Shown piece by piece: positions 6,879 through 15,143 of a stretch of DNA of 26,359 nt; the stretch's first letter is position 1, and each line of letters opens with the position of its first letter. A program made the translations under genes and the position numbers. The DNA is from Christensenella sp. UBA4626 (GTDB taxonomy: Bacteria; Bacillota; Clostridia; Christensenellales; UBA1242), in assembly GCA_002406115.1 (NCBI GenBank), contig DHNC01000034.1, forward strand, positions 1-26,359, written 5' to 3'. The notes beneath the pieces are model-generated. The model searched no databases. It had not been told where the DNA came from and worked only from the letters and a program-made list of their open reading frames with translations.

Positions 6879-8048
6879 TTAAGCGTTTTTTATATATTTA
6901 TTTTTGTGTGTATATGATAAGGATTTAAATTTATTTTTATCAAAATTTTGGATGTTAAATTTTTCAAAGAAGTTGCTTAATTTTATCCAACAATTTGAGT
7001 TTATATTTTTGTATTGAACAAAGTTTTTTGAACCTAAATTTGCAACTGGAAGACGAACCAAATTTATGATTATCATCACAATCAAAAGCAGCACAAACAC
7101 CGCACTGATTGCCCCGGATGCGACATACAAATATTGCACAATTATCGCATAACCAACTTGTGACAAAATCAAATTAAACAGAACAATCATACTCGATCCG
7201 AACCATGTTTTTTGTTTGCACAAAATGGTTTGCATATTGTAACTGCAAATCATCAAAGTGGAAAACAGAGCCATGACAAGCGTTGCAAAATAGATGTAAT
7301 AAAATGCTGGACTGACATTTGCACTCAATTCAAACATTGGCATATCGGTTGAAAAGTTGTTACTTGCAAGCACCAAAATGTTTAACAAAATCACCAAACA
7401 AATTGTAAGTATCGCCGCCAATTTGCCTTTGGTTTTCAGTTTAACCTCAAACAAAACTGGCAACGCTGCAACAAAATTGTTGACGCCAAAGAGCAGCCCG
7501 TAAAACACTGCTACCACCCCATTCTGCTTGCAAATTTCAAAATGCACATTACCGGGATTGATGTTGCCAAACGAGTTTATAACAATGGTCGCAATCATAA
7601 TGGGAATAATAAAGTTTGCAACCGCCCTAATTTTATCTATGCCGCCACGAAGCAAAAACAAGGTTAAAATGCTCAGAACAAGCGACGGGATTTTTTTGCC
7701 TATACCAAAAAATGTTTCAAACAGATAGTCCGCCCCAGCAAGCATCCCAGCGCAGGTTATGGAAAAATTTACAAGCATAACCACCGTGCTAAATTTGCTT
7801 AACGAGCCAAAAATTTTGGCATTAAACTGATTGTAGGTGTTGAGTTGTAACTTCTTTTTAATATACGCAACAATGTAAAAAAGGTAGATATACAGCAAGG
7901 CAAAACAGACCAGACTGAACAAGGAAATCTTTCCAAAATCAAAAAAGAATACGCTGATTTCCTTGCCGGAAGCAAAGCCAACGCCGATAACCGCACTCAA
8001 TATTAAAAAATAGTCCACAATAGTGGACCATATTTTTCCACTCTTCAT
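6879..8048 (-). CDS. YkvI-like multi-pass membrane transporter family protein
   Basis: A 389-residue protein with about ten membrane segments from residue 10 to about 335. The first helix region contains SAVIGVGFASGKEISVFF, the GxGFASGxE motif characteristic of the YkvI group (COG3949), which is related to the APC/LeuT-fold transporters. The substrate is unknown. The last 45 residues (FEKFNIQNFDKNKFKSL...) are hydrophilic, rich in N and K, and encoded by AT-rich DNA that grades into the gap downstream, so the tail may be poorly constrained. The start at 8048 follows the zinc-ribbon gene by 35 bases. There is no obvious ribosome site; a TATTAT sequence lies 5 bases before the ATG, but the matching -35 is weak. 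It is probably the last gene of the dnaG-rpoD operon. Confidence 0.88.
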   Translation of the reverse strand: MKSGKIWSTIVDYFLILSAVIGVGFASGKEISVFFFDFGKISLFSLVCFALLYIYLFYIVAYIKKKLQLNTYNQFNAKIFGSLSKFSTVVMLVNFSITCAGMLAGADYLFETFFGIGKKIPSLVLSILTLFLLRGGIDKIRAVANFIIPIMIATIVINSFGNINPGNVHFEICKQNGVVAVFYGLLFGVNNFVAALPVLFEVKLKTKGKLAAILTICLVILLNILVLASNNFSTDMPMFELSANVSPAFYYIYFATLVMALFSTLMICSYNMQTILCKQKTWFGSSMIVLFNLILSQVGYAIIVQYLYVASGAISAVFVLLLIVMIIINLVRLPVANLGSKNFVQYKNINSNCWIKLSNFFEKFNIQNFDKNKFKSLSYTHKNKYIKNA

Positions 8049-8083
8049 ACTTAATAATATGAAAAGTGATTGATTAAAATAAC

Positions 8084-8782
8084 CTAGTTTTCAAACATGA
8101 TTATTCTGCCGCAATGTTCGCAAGTGAGCATCTTCTGAGTTTTAAGTTTTTCGATAAAATTCAAACTCAATTCCACTTTGCAACCGCCGCAAAATTCATT
8201 TTCCAATGGAACATAAACTGGGAAAATGCCGTTTGCCTTCATTGTTTTATATTTTTCGTATTTATCCTTGTCTTTAACGTGAGTTTCAAGTTCGGCAATC
8301 TTTTTGTTTATCTCTGCAATCTTTGGCGCAACTTCCTTTTGTTTTGCGTCGATGCGAGCCTTGATTGTAACCGAACGCATCTTTGCTTCGGTCAATTTTT
8401 GAGACAATTCTTGTGACTTGCGTACAACTTCTTCCGCCTTGCGCACCAACTCTTCCATTTGGCGGCTTTCTTCGCTCAATTCGCCAACCAAACTGTTTGT
8501 TTCGCCAATCAAAGCAGAAACATTGTCCAAACTTATATTTTCAGTGTTTTGCTTTTTAACGATTGCACTGTCGCCTTGCAAACGAGAGTATTTTGCTGCT
8601 GCAATATTGTAATTTTTGATTATATCATTTGCTTGTTTTTCAAGTTGTTCCAAGCGGTTACGTCCCTCAGACATAAACTTTTTATAGTTCAAAAAATCTA
8701 TGCTTGCTGGGCATTTTGCAACTTCTCTTTCCAACGCTTTGATTTGCCTATCAAGTTTTTGTATTTCCAAAATCGTTTTCAT
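8084..8782 (-). CDS. C4-type zinc-ribbon coiled-coil protein
   Basis: A 232-residue cytoplasmic protein of the COG1579 group. Residues 1-175 are a long coiled coil rich in E, K, Q and A. The C-terminal zinc ribbon is CGGC (about 199-202) and CEHC (about 221-224), spaced as in the family, and the protein ends RIIMFEN. Its function is not firmly established; related proteins are proposed to bind nucleic acid. Its ATG overlaps the rpoD stop (TAATG), so translation is coupled. In Clostridia this gene often follows rpoD. Confidence 0.93.
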   Translation of the reverse strand: MKTILEIQKLDRQIKALEREVAKCPASIDFLNYKKFMSEGRNRLEQLEKQANDIIKNYNIAAAKYSRLQGDSAIVKKQNTENISLDNVSALIGETNSLVGELSEESRQMEELVRKAEEVVRKSQELSQKLTEAKMRSVTIKARIDAKQKEVAPKIAEINKKIAELETHVKDKDKYEKYKTMKANGIFPVYVPLENEFCGGCKVELSLNFIEKLKTQKMLTCEHCGRIIMFEN

Positions 8783-9885
8783 TATCTTCTCCCTCTATCT
8801 TTATCTTCTTCCTCGTCCAAAAGGTCATCTTTCAAGCGTTTCAATTTTGATGGGTGACGCAATTTTCTGAGTGCCTTTGCCTCAATCTGACGGATACGCT
8901 CACGAGTAACTGAAAATTCTCTGCCCACCTCTTCCAATGTACGTGGATGAGCATCGTCCAAGCCATAACGAAGACGGATAACTTTTTGTTCCCTTGGGGT
9001 CAAAGTTTCAAGCACGCTCATAAGTTGCTCTTTCAACATATTTTGTTGAGCAATTTCTTGTGGAGAAAGTGCGCTGTCATCCGGAATAATATCCCCGATT
9101 TTACTATCCTCTTCATGCCCCATTTTGCTTTCAAGAGAGATTGGGTCTTGTGAAATACGTTGAACTTCAACCACTTTGTCAACTGTGGTGCCCAAACGTG
9201 CTGCAATTTCTTCCAAAGTTGGATCTCTGCCGAGTTCCTGCAACAACTCTCTAACTGCTTTGTTGTGCTTCAAAATTGTTTCAACCATATGCACTGGCAC
9301 ACGCATCAATCTTGCTTGGTCGGAAATCGCACGTGTGATGCTTTGCCTAATCCACCATGTGCCATAAGTGGAAAATTTGTAGCCTTTTGTGTAATCAAAC
9401 TTTTCAACTGCTTTATAAAGCCCTAAATTGCCTTCCTGAATCAAATCCAACAAAGGCATATTATGTTTGTTTTGATATCTTTTTGCAATGCTGACAACCA
9501 AACGCAAGTTGCTTTCGCACAACTTGTTACGTGCTGCAACGCTGTGTTCTTCCATGATTTGACGGCTGAGTTCACGCTCTTCATCTGCAGTCAAAAGTGG
9601 GATACTGCCAATTTCTTTGAGGTACAATTTAACAGGGTCGTTCACATTGATTTGGCTGATGATATTTTGAAATTCCTTATCATCAACTGGGATGTCGCTG
9701 ACCGAATCCGTGATTGTGATGCCGTTGGAAACCATAAATTTTTTGATTTGCTCAACTTGATCCAAGTCCATATCTTCGTATTTGTTGATAAGTTTGCTTA
9801 CAAAATTATCTTCTGAAATACTACGTTGATGATTGTCCTTAAACTGTTGCAAAAGTTTTTGTTCTATCTCTTCGATGTTAATCAT
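8782..9885 (-). CDS. rpoD: Housekeeping RNA polymerase sigma factor RpoD (SigA)
   Basis: The primary sigma factor, 367 residues, similar in length to Bacillus SigA, with a short acidic N-terminus. Region 1.2 is at 83-112 (DPVKLYLKEIGSIPLLT), region 2 at about 115-190 with DLIQEGNLGLYKAVEKFD (2.2, core polymerase contact) and YKFSTYGTWWIRQSITRAI (2.3-2.4, with the W177-W178 melting pair), region 3 at about 195-270 (LLQELGRDPTLEEIA), and region 4 with LTPREQKVIRLRYGL and the helix-turn-helix SVTRERIRQIEAKALRKLR at 325-343. The start ATG 9885 has AAGGAGA upstream and overlaps the end of the sigma-like gene by 8 bases. The consensus -35/-10 boxes elsewhere in the window fit this factor. Confidence 0.98.
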   Translation of the reverse strand: MINIEEIEQKLLQQFKDNHQRSISEDNFVSKLINKYEDMDLDQVEQIKKFMVSNGITITDSVSDIPVDDKEFQNIISQINVNDPVKLYLKEIGSIPLLTADEERELSRQIMEEHSVAARNKLCESNLRLVVSIAKRYQNKHNMPLLDLIQEGNLGLYKAVEKFDYTKGYKFSTYGTWWIRQSITRAISDQARLMRVPVHMVETILKHNKAVRELLQELGRDPTLEEIAARLGTTVDKVVEVQRISQDPISLESKMGHEEDSKIGDIIPDDSALSPQEIAQQNMLKEQLMSVLETLTPREQKVIRLRYGLDDAHPRTLEEVGREFSVTRERIRQIEAKALRKLRHPSKLKRLKDDLLDEEEDKDRGRR

Positions 9886-10396
9886 GTTTTATCTCCTTGT
9901 TTTTCAAAATATTTGCTCTCACCCAAAAGATTAAATAATCATCAAAATCAATGTGTGCTTTTGGATTGTAATGTTCCACCGCCTGCATCAAGCCAATATT
10001 TGCATTTTGAACCAAATCTTGCAAATCGTCATCTTTGTTTAATGTTTTATAGTCCAAACAAAGATACAAAACATCCAACAATTTGCTTGAAATTATGTCA
10101 TTTTTAACCTGTTCATCATGTGTTGCGGCGTATTGTTTAAGCATTTTGTTCAATTCTGTTTTATTGATTTTTTTAACCTTTTTCAAATCGGCAAAATAGT
10201 CAATAACCAGTTCCAAATCCTTTTCGTCAAGTTCCTCGGTGACGCTTCCGTCAAAGGTTGAACGGAAAAAGTGATTTACATCTCTCATTTTATATCGCCC
10301 TTGATTGGCAAGTTCCAAATAAAGGTCATCAACATTTTCAGCCCCTAAATTTTCAAGATATTTATATAATTCATCAGTTTTATCAATATTTACCAC
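9878..10396 (-). CDS. Truncated sigma-70-like protein (regions 1.2 and 2 only)
   Basis: A 172-residue protein between dnaG and rpoD. Residues 64-90 (VIDYFADLKKVKKINKTELN) line up with RpoD region 1.2 (VKLYLKEIGSIPLLTADEER), and 99-165 with region 2: DLQDLVQNANIGLMQAVEHYN matches RpoD 147-164, and IDFDDYLIFWVRANIL matches YKFSTYGTWWIRQSI. It then stops: no region 3 or 4, so no -35 recognition. The promoter-melting tryptophan pair is changed to F157-W158, and RQ-SI to RA-NI. The first 60 residues have no match that I recognise. The GTG start at 10396 has AAGGAG 5 bases upstream; the dnaG stop is 9 bases before it. A role as an RNA polymerase-binding modulator or competitor of RpoD is inference. 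I do not know a named family for it. Confidence 0.85.
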   Translation of the reverse strand: MVNIDKTDELYKYLENLGAENVDDLYLELANQGRYKMRDVNHFFRSTFDGSVTEELDEKDLELVIDYFADLKKVKKINKTELNKMLKQYAATHDEQVKNDIISSKLLDVLYLCLDYKTLNKDDDLQDLVQNANIGLMQAVEHYNPKAHIDFDDYLIFWVRANILKNKEIKHD

Positions 10397-10405
10397 TTTG
10401 GCTCC

Positions 10406-12172
10406 TTAATTTAATTTTTTCGCAAGTTCTTTTAGTTTGTTCAAGCATTCAATTTGCTCGTCCTCAGTTGTTGCCGACAGCATTTTTTGCTTGATTTTAT
10501 CTCGCTCCTGCTCCAAAGCATAGCGTTTTACCCTTTTTATGGTGTCGCTTAAATATGTTTTGAAAACGGCTTCGTCTGGGAAATTGTAATTTATAACTCG
10601 GTCAATAAGCGAGTTGTTGTTTATTTGAAATTCATCAAACAAACTGGATATAGTCACATTTTTGTTTTGTGACATATGTTGCTTTAAGTATGTGTAAAGT
10701 TGCCTCAAATCATCGTCTGCGGTGAAAATCACTTCGACATCGTCAAGATTATCAATCTTATTGTACAAGATTGAGGCAAGCAACATTATTTTGCTTTCAT
10801 TTAAGTAGTTATCCGTGATTTGCTCTGGCACGGCTATCTGTTTTTCCACTGGTCGGGCTTCTTCCGTCACAGAATTTAAACTTTTACGCAAAGCGTCAAT
10901 TGGCACTCTGACAAGTTTTTGAACAACCGCCAAATAAATTTCTTGCTCGGCTGGTGTTGAAAATTTTGAGATATAATTCAAACTTTCTTGTATGTATTTT
11001 GTGCGGTCTGCGTTGTTGTTAAGGTCATATTTTTTTGCACTATCGGTCAACACAAAGTCAACACAATCAATGGCAGATGACAGCATGTCCATAAACTTTT
11101 CTTTGCCATATTTTTTGATAAATTCGTCTGGGTCCTTTGCCCCGACAAGGCGGACAACTTTAACATTCACTCCGCCGTCTTTTAAAGTGTCAATCGCTTT
11201 GTATGTTGCATTTGCGCCAGCACTATCGCCATCCAAACACAAAATTACATTTTCAACTAATTGTTTAATTTTACGCACGTGTTGTGATGTCAATGCTGTA
11301 CCCATACAACCAATTGTATTTGTTATCCCAACTTGATGACAGGAAATAACATCAATGTGCCCTTCCACAATAACGATTGTGTCCAACATATTGTTTTGTT
11401 TTTTAAGGTCACGGACAAAATTGTATCCAAACAAAATTTCACTTTTATTGAAGATAGATGTTTGAGGTGTGTTTTTATATTTTGTATGCTCCACATTTTG
11501 CTCAACCGACCTGCCAGAAAAAGCAACAACATCACCAAAGCCATTGAAAATTGGGAACATCAAACGTCTGCCATAAAAATCGTAATATCGGTCAGTTTCC
11601 CCAACGCCAACCACGCCGGCTTTAACCATATCTTCAAACTTAAAGCCAAGTTTGCGTAAATGCCTTGGCAAACCGTCATAATCCAACGACGCACCGATTT
11701 GAAATTTTGAAATCATTTCATCGCTTATGCCTCGAGTCCTAAGATATTTGTATTGCTCGGTGTTGTGGTTGTTTATCAAATTGTTGTGATAAAAATCCGA
11801 TGTCGCACGCATGATTTGATAGCAAACATCTCTTTCCCTTTTGCGTTTTTGCATTTCGACATTGTCAACATCAGTTGGCATTTCCAGCCCAGCGTTTTTG
11901 GCAAGCATTTCAACCGCAGTTAAGAAGTCAACATTTTCCATTTTCATAACCAAACTTATAACATTGCCACTTTCGCCACAGCCAAAGCATTTATAAAATT
12001 GAGCGTCTTGTTTTATAGAAAAAGAAGGCGTTTTTTCGTTATGGAAAGGACAGCAAGCCCAAAAATTTCCGCCACGCCTATTTAAAGTTAAATATTTAGA
12101 TGCAACATCAACAATATCATTTTTTGAACGTACTTCATCAATGAAATCGCTTGGCAACCCACCTTTTATCAT
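10406..12172 (-). CDS. dnaG: DNA primase DnaG
   Basis: Primase makes RNA primers for replication on the DnaB helicase. At 588 residues it has the usual length. The N-terminal CHC2 zinc finger is CCPFHNEKTPSF and YKCFGCGESGN (C41, H44, C62, C65). The RNA polymerase core follows with FPIFNGFGDVVAFSGR, and the TOPRIM domain shows VIVEGHIDVISCHQ (catalytic Glu) and ILCLDGDSAGANA (DxD). The C-terminal third, EVEFIFTADDD-like to KELAKKLN, is the helicase-binding region and is poorly conserved as expected. The ATG at 12172 follows AGGGAGA. It is the first gene of the operon that continues through the sigma-like gene, rpoD, the zinc-ribbon gene and the YkvI-like gene. Confidence 0.97.
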   Translation of the reverse strand: MIKGGLPSDFIDEVRSKNDIVDVASKYLTLNRRGGNFWACCPFHNEKTPSFSIKQDAQFYKCFGCGESGNVISLVMKMENVDFLTAVEMLAKNAGLEMPTDVDNVEMQKRKRERDVCYQIMRATSDFYHNNLINNHNTEQYKYLRTRGISDEMISKFQIGASLDYDGLPRHLRKLGFKFEDMVKAGVVGVGETDRYYDFYGRRLMFPIFNGFGDVVAFSGRSVEQNVEHTKYKNTPQTSIFNKSEILFGYNFVRDLKKQNNMLDTIVIVEGHIDVISCHQVGITNTIGCMGTALTSQHVRKIKQLVENVILCLDGDSAGANATYKAIDTLKDGGVNVKVVRLVGAKDPDEFIKKYGKEKFMDMLSSAIDCVDFVLTDSAKKYDLNNNADRTKYIQESLNYISKFSTPAEQEIYLAVVQKLVRVPIDALRKSLNSVTEEARPVEKQIAVPEQITDNYLNESKIMLLASILYNKIDNLDDVEVIFTADDDLRQLYTYLKQHMSQNKNVTISSLFDEFQINNNSLIDRVINYNFPDEAVFKTYLSDTIKRVKRYALEQERDKIKQKMLSATTEDEQIECLNKLKELAKKLN

Positions 12173-12534
12173 TAGTTCTCCCTACAAACAACACAATACA
12201 ACATGAAAAAATTTATTCCTAAAAAAATATTAAATTTCAAACAAAAAAATGATTTTTTTTAAGCCGCTTTGTCGTTAAAAAATATAAGTTTCAATTTATT
12301 TTATCTCTCTTCATAACTAAATACGCCGAAATAAACAAATATCCTAAAGATTTTTTAAATTTTTTTGCTGGTTATAAATTACCAGCCAATCTTACCGCTT
12401 ATTTAACGAAAAAATCAATAAAATGTCCTGTTAAAAATGCGTTATTTTGCTTTTATACAATCATGAAATTGCTGTGTTGTTGCTGTTGATATGGTTTGTT
12501 TAATTTGCAAAAAAAATTGGGATAGAACCCAATT
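12173..12534. other. Intergenic region upstream of dnaG
   Basis: AT-rich and without any gene. It must hold the promoter of the dnaG operon, but I find no convincing -35/-10 pair. GCTGGT (12367-12372) and ACCAGC (12381-12386) form a short hairpin with no T-run on the exit side of either strand. The right end is the terminator of the SHOCT gene. Confidence 0.6.
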
Positions 12535-12536
12535 TT
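12513..12536 (-). terminator. Terminator of the cysS-SHOCT unit
   Basis: On minus, AAAATTGGG / CCCAATTTT with a 6-base loop, running into a T-tract. The 5' arm begins within the TAA stop codon of the SHOCT gene. Confidence 0.88.
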
Positions 12537-13047
12537 ATAAGTTTTTATTGATAATATCTTGTCTAAGGCGATTGTATTCCTCTTCAGTTATCTGATTTTT
12601 CCTTTTCATTTCGTCAAGTTTTTCAATTTCGGATTTGATATAGTCCACTTTGCTAGAAATCTCATAATCATTGTCGTGCAAAGTGATGTCGCCTTCCTGC
12701 CCTGGTTTGAAATTTTGATTGAACAATCTTATCCTATATTGCTCGGTGATAACAATTTCAACCCAGAAAGACACTAACCATGGGATTATGCCGTTGATAA
12801 TGTTTAAAAACATCAAAATAATGAAAAGCATCCTGTGGTCAGTGAGCCAATCATTGCCCTTGTTCATCACGCACAAGTAAGATATGCCTGTAACGAACGA
12901 CAAAGCGATGCATAAGCTGTTTATCACAATATCGGTGACGCCAATTTCTTTTGCACAGACTGCCATAACCAATGTCAAAACAGACAAAGCCCCAGACACC
13001 AAGCAAATAATGCCGGATATCAACAAAGTTTTTTTGCTATCTTTCAT
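12535..13047 (-). CDS. Membrane protein with C-terminal SHOCT domain
   Basis: A 170-residue protein. Three hydrophobic segments are visible at about 8-30, 38-60 and 74-97, followed by a cytoplasmic stretch and a C-terminal SHOCT module, LDEMKRKNQITEEEYNRLRQDI-type (about 143-166). SHOCT domains are short helical modules found at protein ends and thought to mediate oligomerisation; function here is unknown. The start at 13047 has AGGAGAG upstream, overlapping the cysS stop region, with only 10 bases between the genes. It is probably expressed from the cysS promoter and ends at the terminator directly on its stop codon. Confidence 0.85.
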   Translation of the reverse strand: MKDSKKTLLISGIICLVSGALSVLTLVMAVCAKEIGVTDIVINSLCIALSFVTGISYLCVMNKGNDWLTDHRMLFIILMFLNIINGIIPWLVSFWVEIVITEQYRIRLFNQNFKPGQEGDITLHDNDYEISSKVDYIKSEIEKLDEMKRKNQITEEEYNRLRQDIINKNL

Positions 13048-13057
13048 ATTCTCTCTC

Positions 13058-14476
13058 CTACACTTTCAATCTGTAATTTGTACCTTCTTTTGTGTCGATA
13101 AGTTCAATGTTCATTTCTGCAAGTTTGTTGCGGATTTCATCGGCTGTTTTATAGTCCTTATTTGCTTTTGCCAAAGCACGAGCAGCAATCATACTTTCAA
13201 CTTGTTGTTTTGTTTCATCGTCCAAATCATGTTCTTGTTGCTTTGGAGCCACATATTCTTTTTCCAAGTCCAAACCAAACACCTTGTCAAAAGATTTAAC
13301 AAGTGCAAATTTTGTGCCGTCATTGATGTCCGATTTTAAAACGTCATATAAGGTTGTCAAGGCATAAGAAGTGTTCAAATCATTGGACAAAGCCTGCTTA
13401 AATTGCTGATTAAATTGTTCAAATTTAGCGTTGTCAACCAATTTGTCTTGCTTGTTCAAGGCTGACACCCTTTTGATGAGTTTTGTATGCGCTGATTTTG
13501 CTGATTCCAACCCCTCAATTGAGTAAACCAATTGTTTCCTATAATGAGATTGCAAGCAGAACAACTTGTAAACCATTGGGCTAAAACCCAACTCGGACAA
13601 TCTTGTCAATGTCAAAAAGTCGCCATTGGATTTGCTCATCTTGCCAATCTTTGTGTTTAAATGCTCAACATGGAACCAATATTTGCACCAAGGATGACCC
13701 AAATAACTTTCTGTTTGAGCAATTTCGTTTGTGTGATGTGGAAATTTGTTATCCACGCCGCCGCAATGAATATCCAAATGTTCGCCCAAAAATTTGTAAG
13801 ATATACCTGAGCATTCAATATGCCAACCCGGATATCCAACACCCCAAGGACTATCCCACTTTAAAGCATGGTTTTCAAATTTGGATTTTGTAAACCACAA
13901 AACAAAGTCGTTTTGATTGCGTTTGCCTTCGTCTTCGGTTACACTGTCACGTGCACCGACCATCATTTCCTCTTTGCTTTGATTGCCAAATCGGTAATAC
14001 TCTTTAAGTTTGGAAGTGTCAAAATATATGTTCCCGTTGCTAGAATAAGCATATCCCTTTTCAAGCAAAACCGTGATGATTTTAATATATTCGTCAATGC
14101 ATGATGTTGCAGGCGCAACCAATTTTGGCCAACGCAAATTCAAACTGGCAAAATCTGCTTTAAATGCATCCGTGTATTCTTTTGCGATATCCATAACAGA
14201 TTTATGCTCTCTTTCCGCACCGATAAGCATTTTGTCTTCGCCATCGTCGCTATCGCCTGACAAATGCCCCACGTCCGTAATGTTCATTGCACGTACAACA
14301 TTGTAACCAAGATATTCCAACGATTTTTCCAACATATCTTCCATAATATAAGTACGCAAATTGCCAATATGTGCAAAATGATAAACTGTTGGGCCGCAAG
14401 TGTACATTGTCACCTTGCTGTCGCTGTAAGGCACAAATTCTTCAATTTGCCTTGATGTTGAATTATATAATTTCAT
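13058..14476 (-). CDS. cysS: Cysteinyl-tRNA synthetase
   Basis: A class I synthetase, 472 residues, that charges tRNA-Cys. MYTCGPTVYHFAHIGNLRTY contains the first zinc-binding cysteine (C27) and the HIGH-type signature HIGN (36-39). GWHIECS and the following His positions complete the zinc site, and KIGKMSKSNGDFL is the KMSKS loop. The C-terminal DALR-type and helical parts end MNIELIDTKEGTNYRLKV, typical of the family. The ATG at 14476 has AAGAGGAT upstream. A strong promoter lies at 14561-14589, leaving a leader of about 80 bases. I looked for a T-box leader and found none. Confidence 0.97.
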   Translation of the reverse strand: MKLYNSTSRQIEEFVPYSDSKVTMYTCGPTVYHFAHIGNLRTYIMEDMLEKSLEYLGYNVVRAMNITDVGHLSGDSDDGEDKMLIGAEREHKSVMDIAKEYTDAFKADFASLNLRWPKLVAPATSCIDEYIKIITVLLEKGYAYSSNGNIYFDTSKLKEYYRFGNQSKEEMMVGARDSVTEDEGKRNQNDFVLWFTKSKFENHALKWDSPWGVGYPGWHIECSGISYKFLGEHLDIHCGGVDNKFPHHTNEIAQTESYLGHPWCKYWFHVEHLNTKIGKMSKSNGDFLTLTRLSELGFSPMVYKLFCLQSHYRKQLVYSIEGLESAKSAHTKLIKRVSALNKQDKLVDNAKFEQFNQQFKQALSNDLNTSYALTTLYDVLKSDINDGTKFALVKSFDKVFGLDLEKEYVAPKQQEHDLDDETKQQVESMIAARALAKANKDYKTADEIRNKLAEMNIELIDTKEGTNYRLKV

Positions 14477-14560
14477 AAAATCCTCTTAAATACATATATG
14501 AATAATTGACTTTTGTTGTAGCAAAACCTGCCAACATACCATATTATAACTATTTAGTAC

Positions 14561-14589
14561 ATTATAAATCATTATTGGTTTAAAGTCAA
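14561..14589 (-). promoter_or_regulatory. cysS sigma-A promoter
   Basis: On minus, TTGACT (14589-14584), a 17-base spacer, TATAAT (14566-14561). Confidence 0.88.
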
Positions 14590-14652
14590 ATATATGATTA
14601 CATATATAAGTTTTGCCATTACAAAAAATTTTTAAAAAGTTGTTAAAAAATG

Positions 14653-14681
14653 TTGACATAAATTTTATGATATGTTATATT
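14653..14681 (+). promoter_or_regulatory. tRNA promoter
   Basis: TTGACA (14653-14658), 17 bases, TATATT (14676-14681) preceded by TGT, an extended -10. It lies 21 bases before tRNA-Val and diverges from the cysS promoter. Confidence 0.88.
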
Positions 14682-14702
14682 GATAACGTTGCAATCGCAT
14701 AT

Positions 14703-14778
14703 GGGAGATTAGCGCAGTTGGTAGAGTACCTGCCTTACAAGCAGAGGGTCACAGGTTCGAGTCCTGTATCTCCCACCA
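14703..14778 (+). tRNA. tRNA-Val (anticodon TAC)
   Basis: The acceptor arm GGGAGAT pairs with ATCTCCC, then discriminator A and an encoded CCA (14776-14778). The T-arm is ACAGG-TTCGAGT-CCTGT. The anticodon TAC is at 14736-14738 in the loop CTTACAA, reading valine GUA codons and, by wobble, others. Two stem positions are unusual: D-stem 12-23 is G-A, and anticodon-stem 27-43 is C-A; 10-25 is a G-U pair. The rest folds normally. Confidence 0.95.
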
Positions 14779-14834
14779 CACGATTGCATTTTACTCTTGA
14801 TTATATTCACCAATCTAAATTAAATATTATCTAT

Positions 14835-14909
14835 GCGGGAGTGGCTCAGTGGTAGAGCGTTGCCTTGCCAAGGCAAATGTCGCGAGTTCGAATCTCGTCT
14901 TCCGCTCCA
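14835..14909 (+). tRNA. tRNA-Gly (anticodon GCC)
   Basis: Acceptor GCGGGAG pairs with CTTCCGC (one G-U), discriminator T, encoded CCA (14907-14909). The anticodon stem TTGCC/GGCAA encloses TTGCCAA with anticodon GCC. The T-arm is GCGAG-TTCGAAT-CTCGT. It lies 56 bases after tRNA-Val and is probably co-transcribed. Confidence 0.97.
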
Positions 14910-14915
14910 TTAAAT

Positions 14916-14948
14916 ATAGACCTAGTTAAACTAAGGTCTATTTTTTTT
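14916..14948 (+). terminator. Terminator of the tRNA unit
   Basis: ATAGACCT / AGGTCTAT stem followed by eight or more T, seven bases after the CCA of tRNA-Gly. Confidence 0.9.
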
Positions 14949-15108
14949 GTTAAATCCAACTTTTGAGATTCGAACTCACATAAGGGCTCCCACCACAACT
15001 TGTTTGTGGAAGGGATGAGGAAAAACCGAACAAAAAGCACATTTGCGAATACTTGCAGCAAAGTGCAATCGGTGAGTGTTTTGGTGAAAATATATTTGGT
15101 TGTTGCAT

Positions 15109-15136
15109 AAAAAAAGAAGCGGATTGCTTCTTTTTT
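15109..15136 (-). terminator. Terminator of the Cys-rich gene
   Basis: AAAAAAGAAGC and GCTTCTTTTTT arms with a 5-base loop and T-tracts on both strands, 8 bases after the stop of the 15380 gene on minus. Confidence 0.88.
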
Positions 15137-15143
15137 GGCTGCC

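Noticed and set aside
12367..12386. GCTGGT/ACCAGC hairpin as a terminator
   Set aside because: The T-run lies on the entry side for both strands, so it cannot serve as an intrinsic terminator.
14477..14600. T-box leader for cysS
   Set aside because: No AGGGTGG-type T-box motif or terminator; the leader from the promoter is only about 80 bases.
14613..14855. Open frame on plus across tRNA-Val
   Set aside because: It contains the whole tRNA and the promoter; no ribosome site and no plausible protein.
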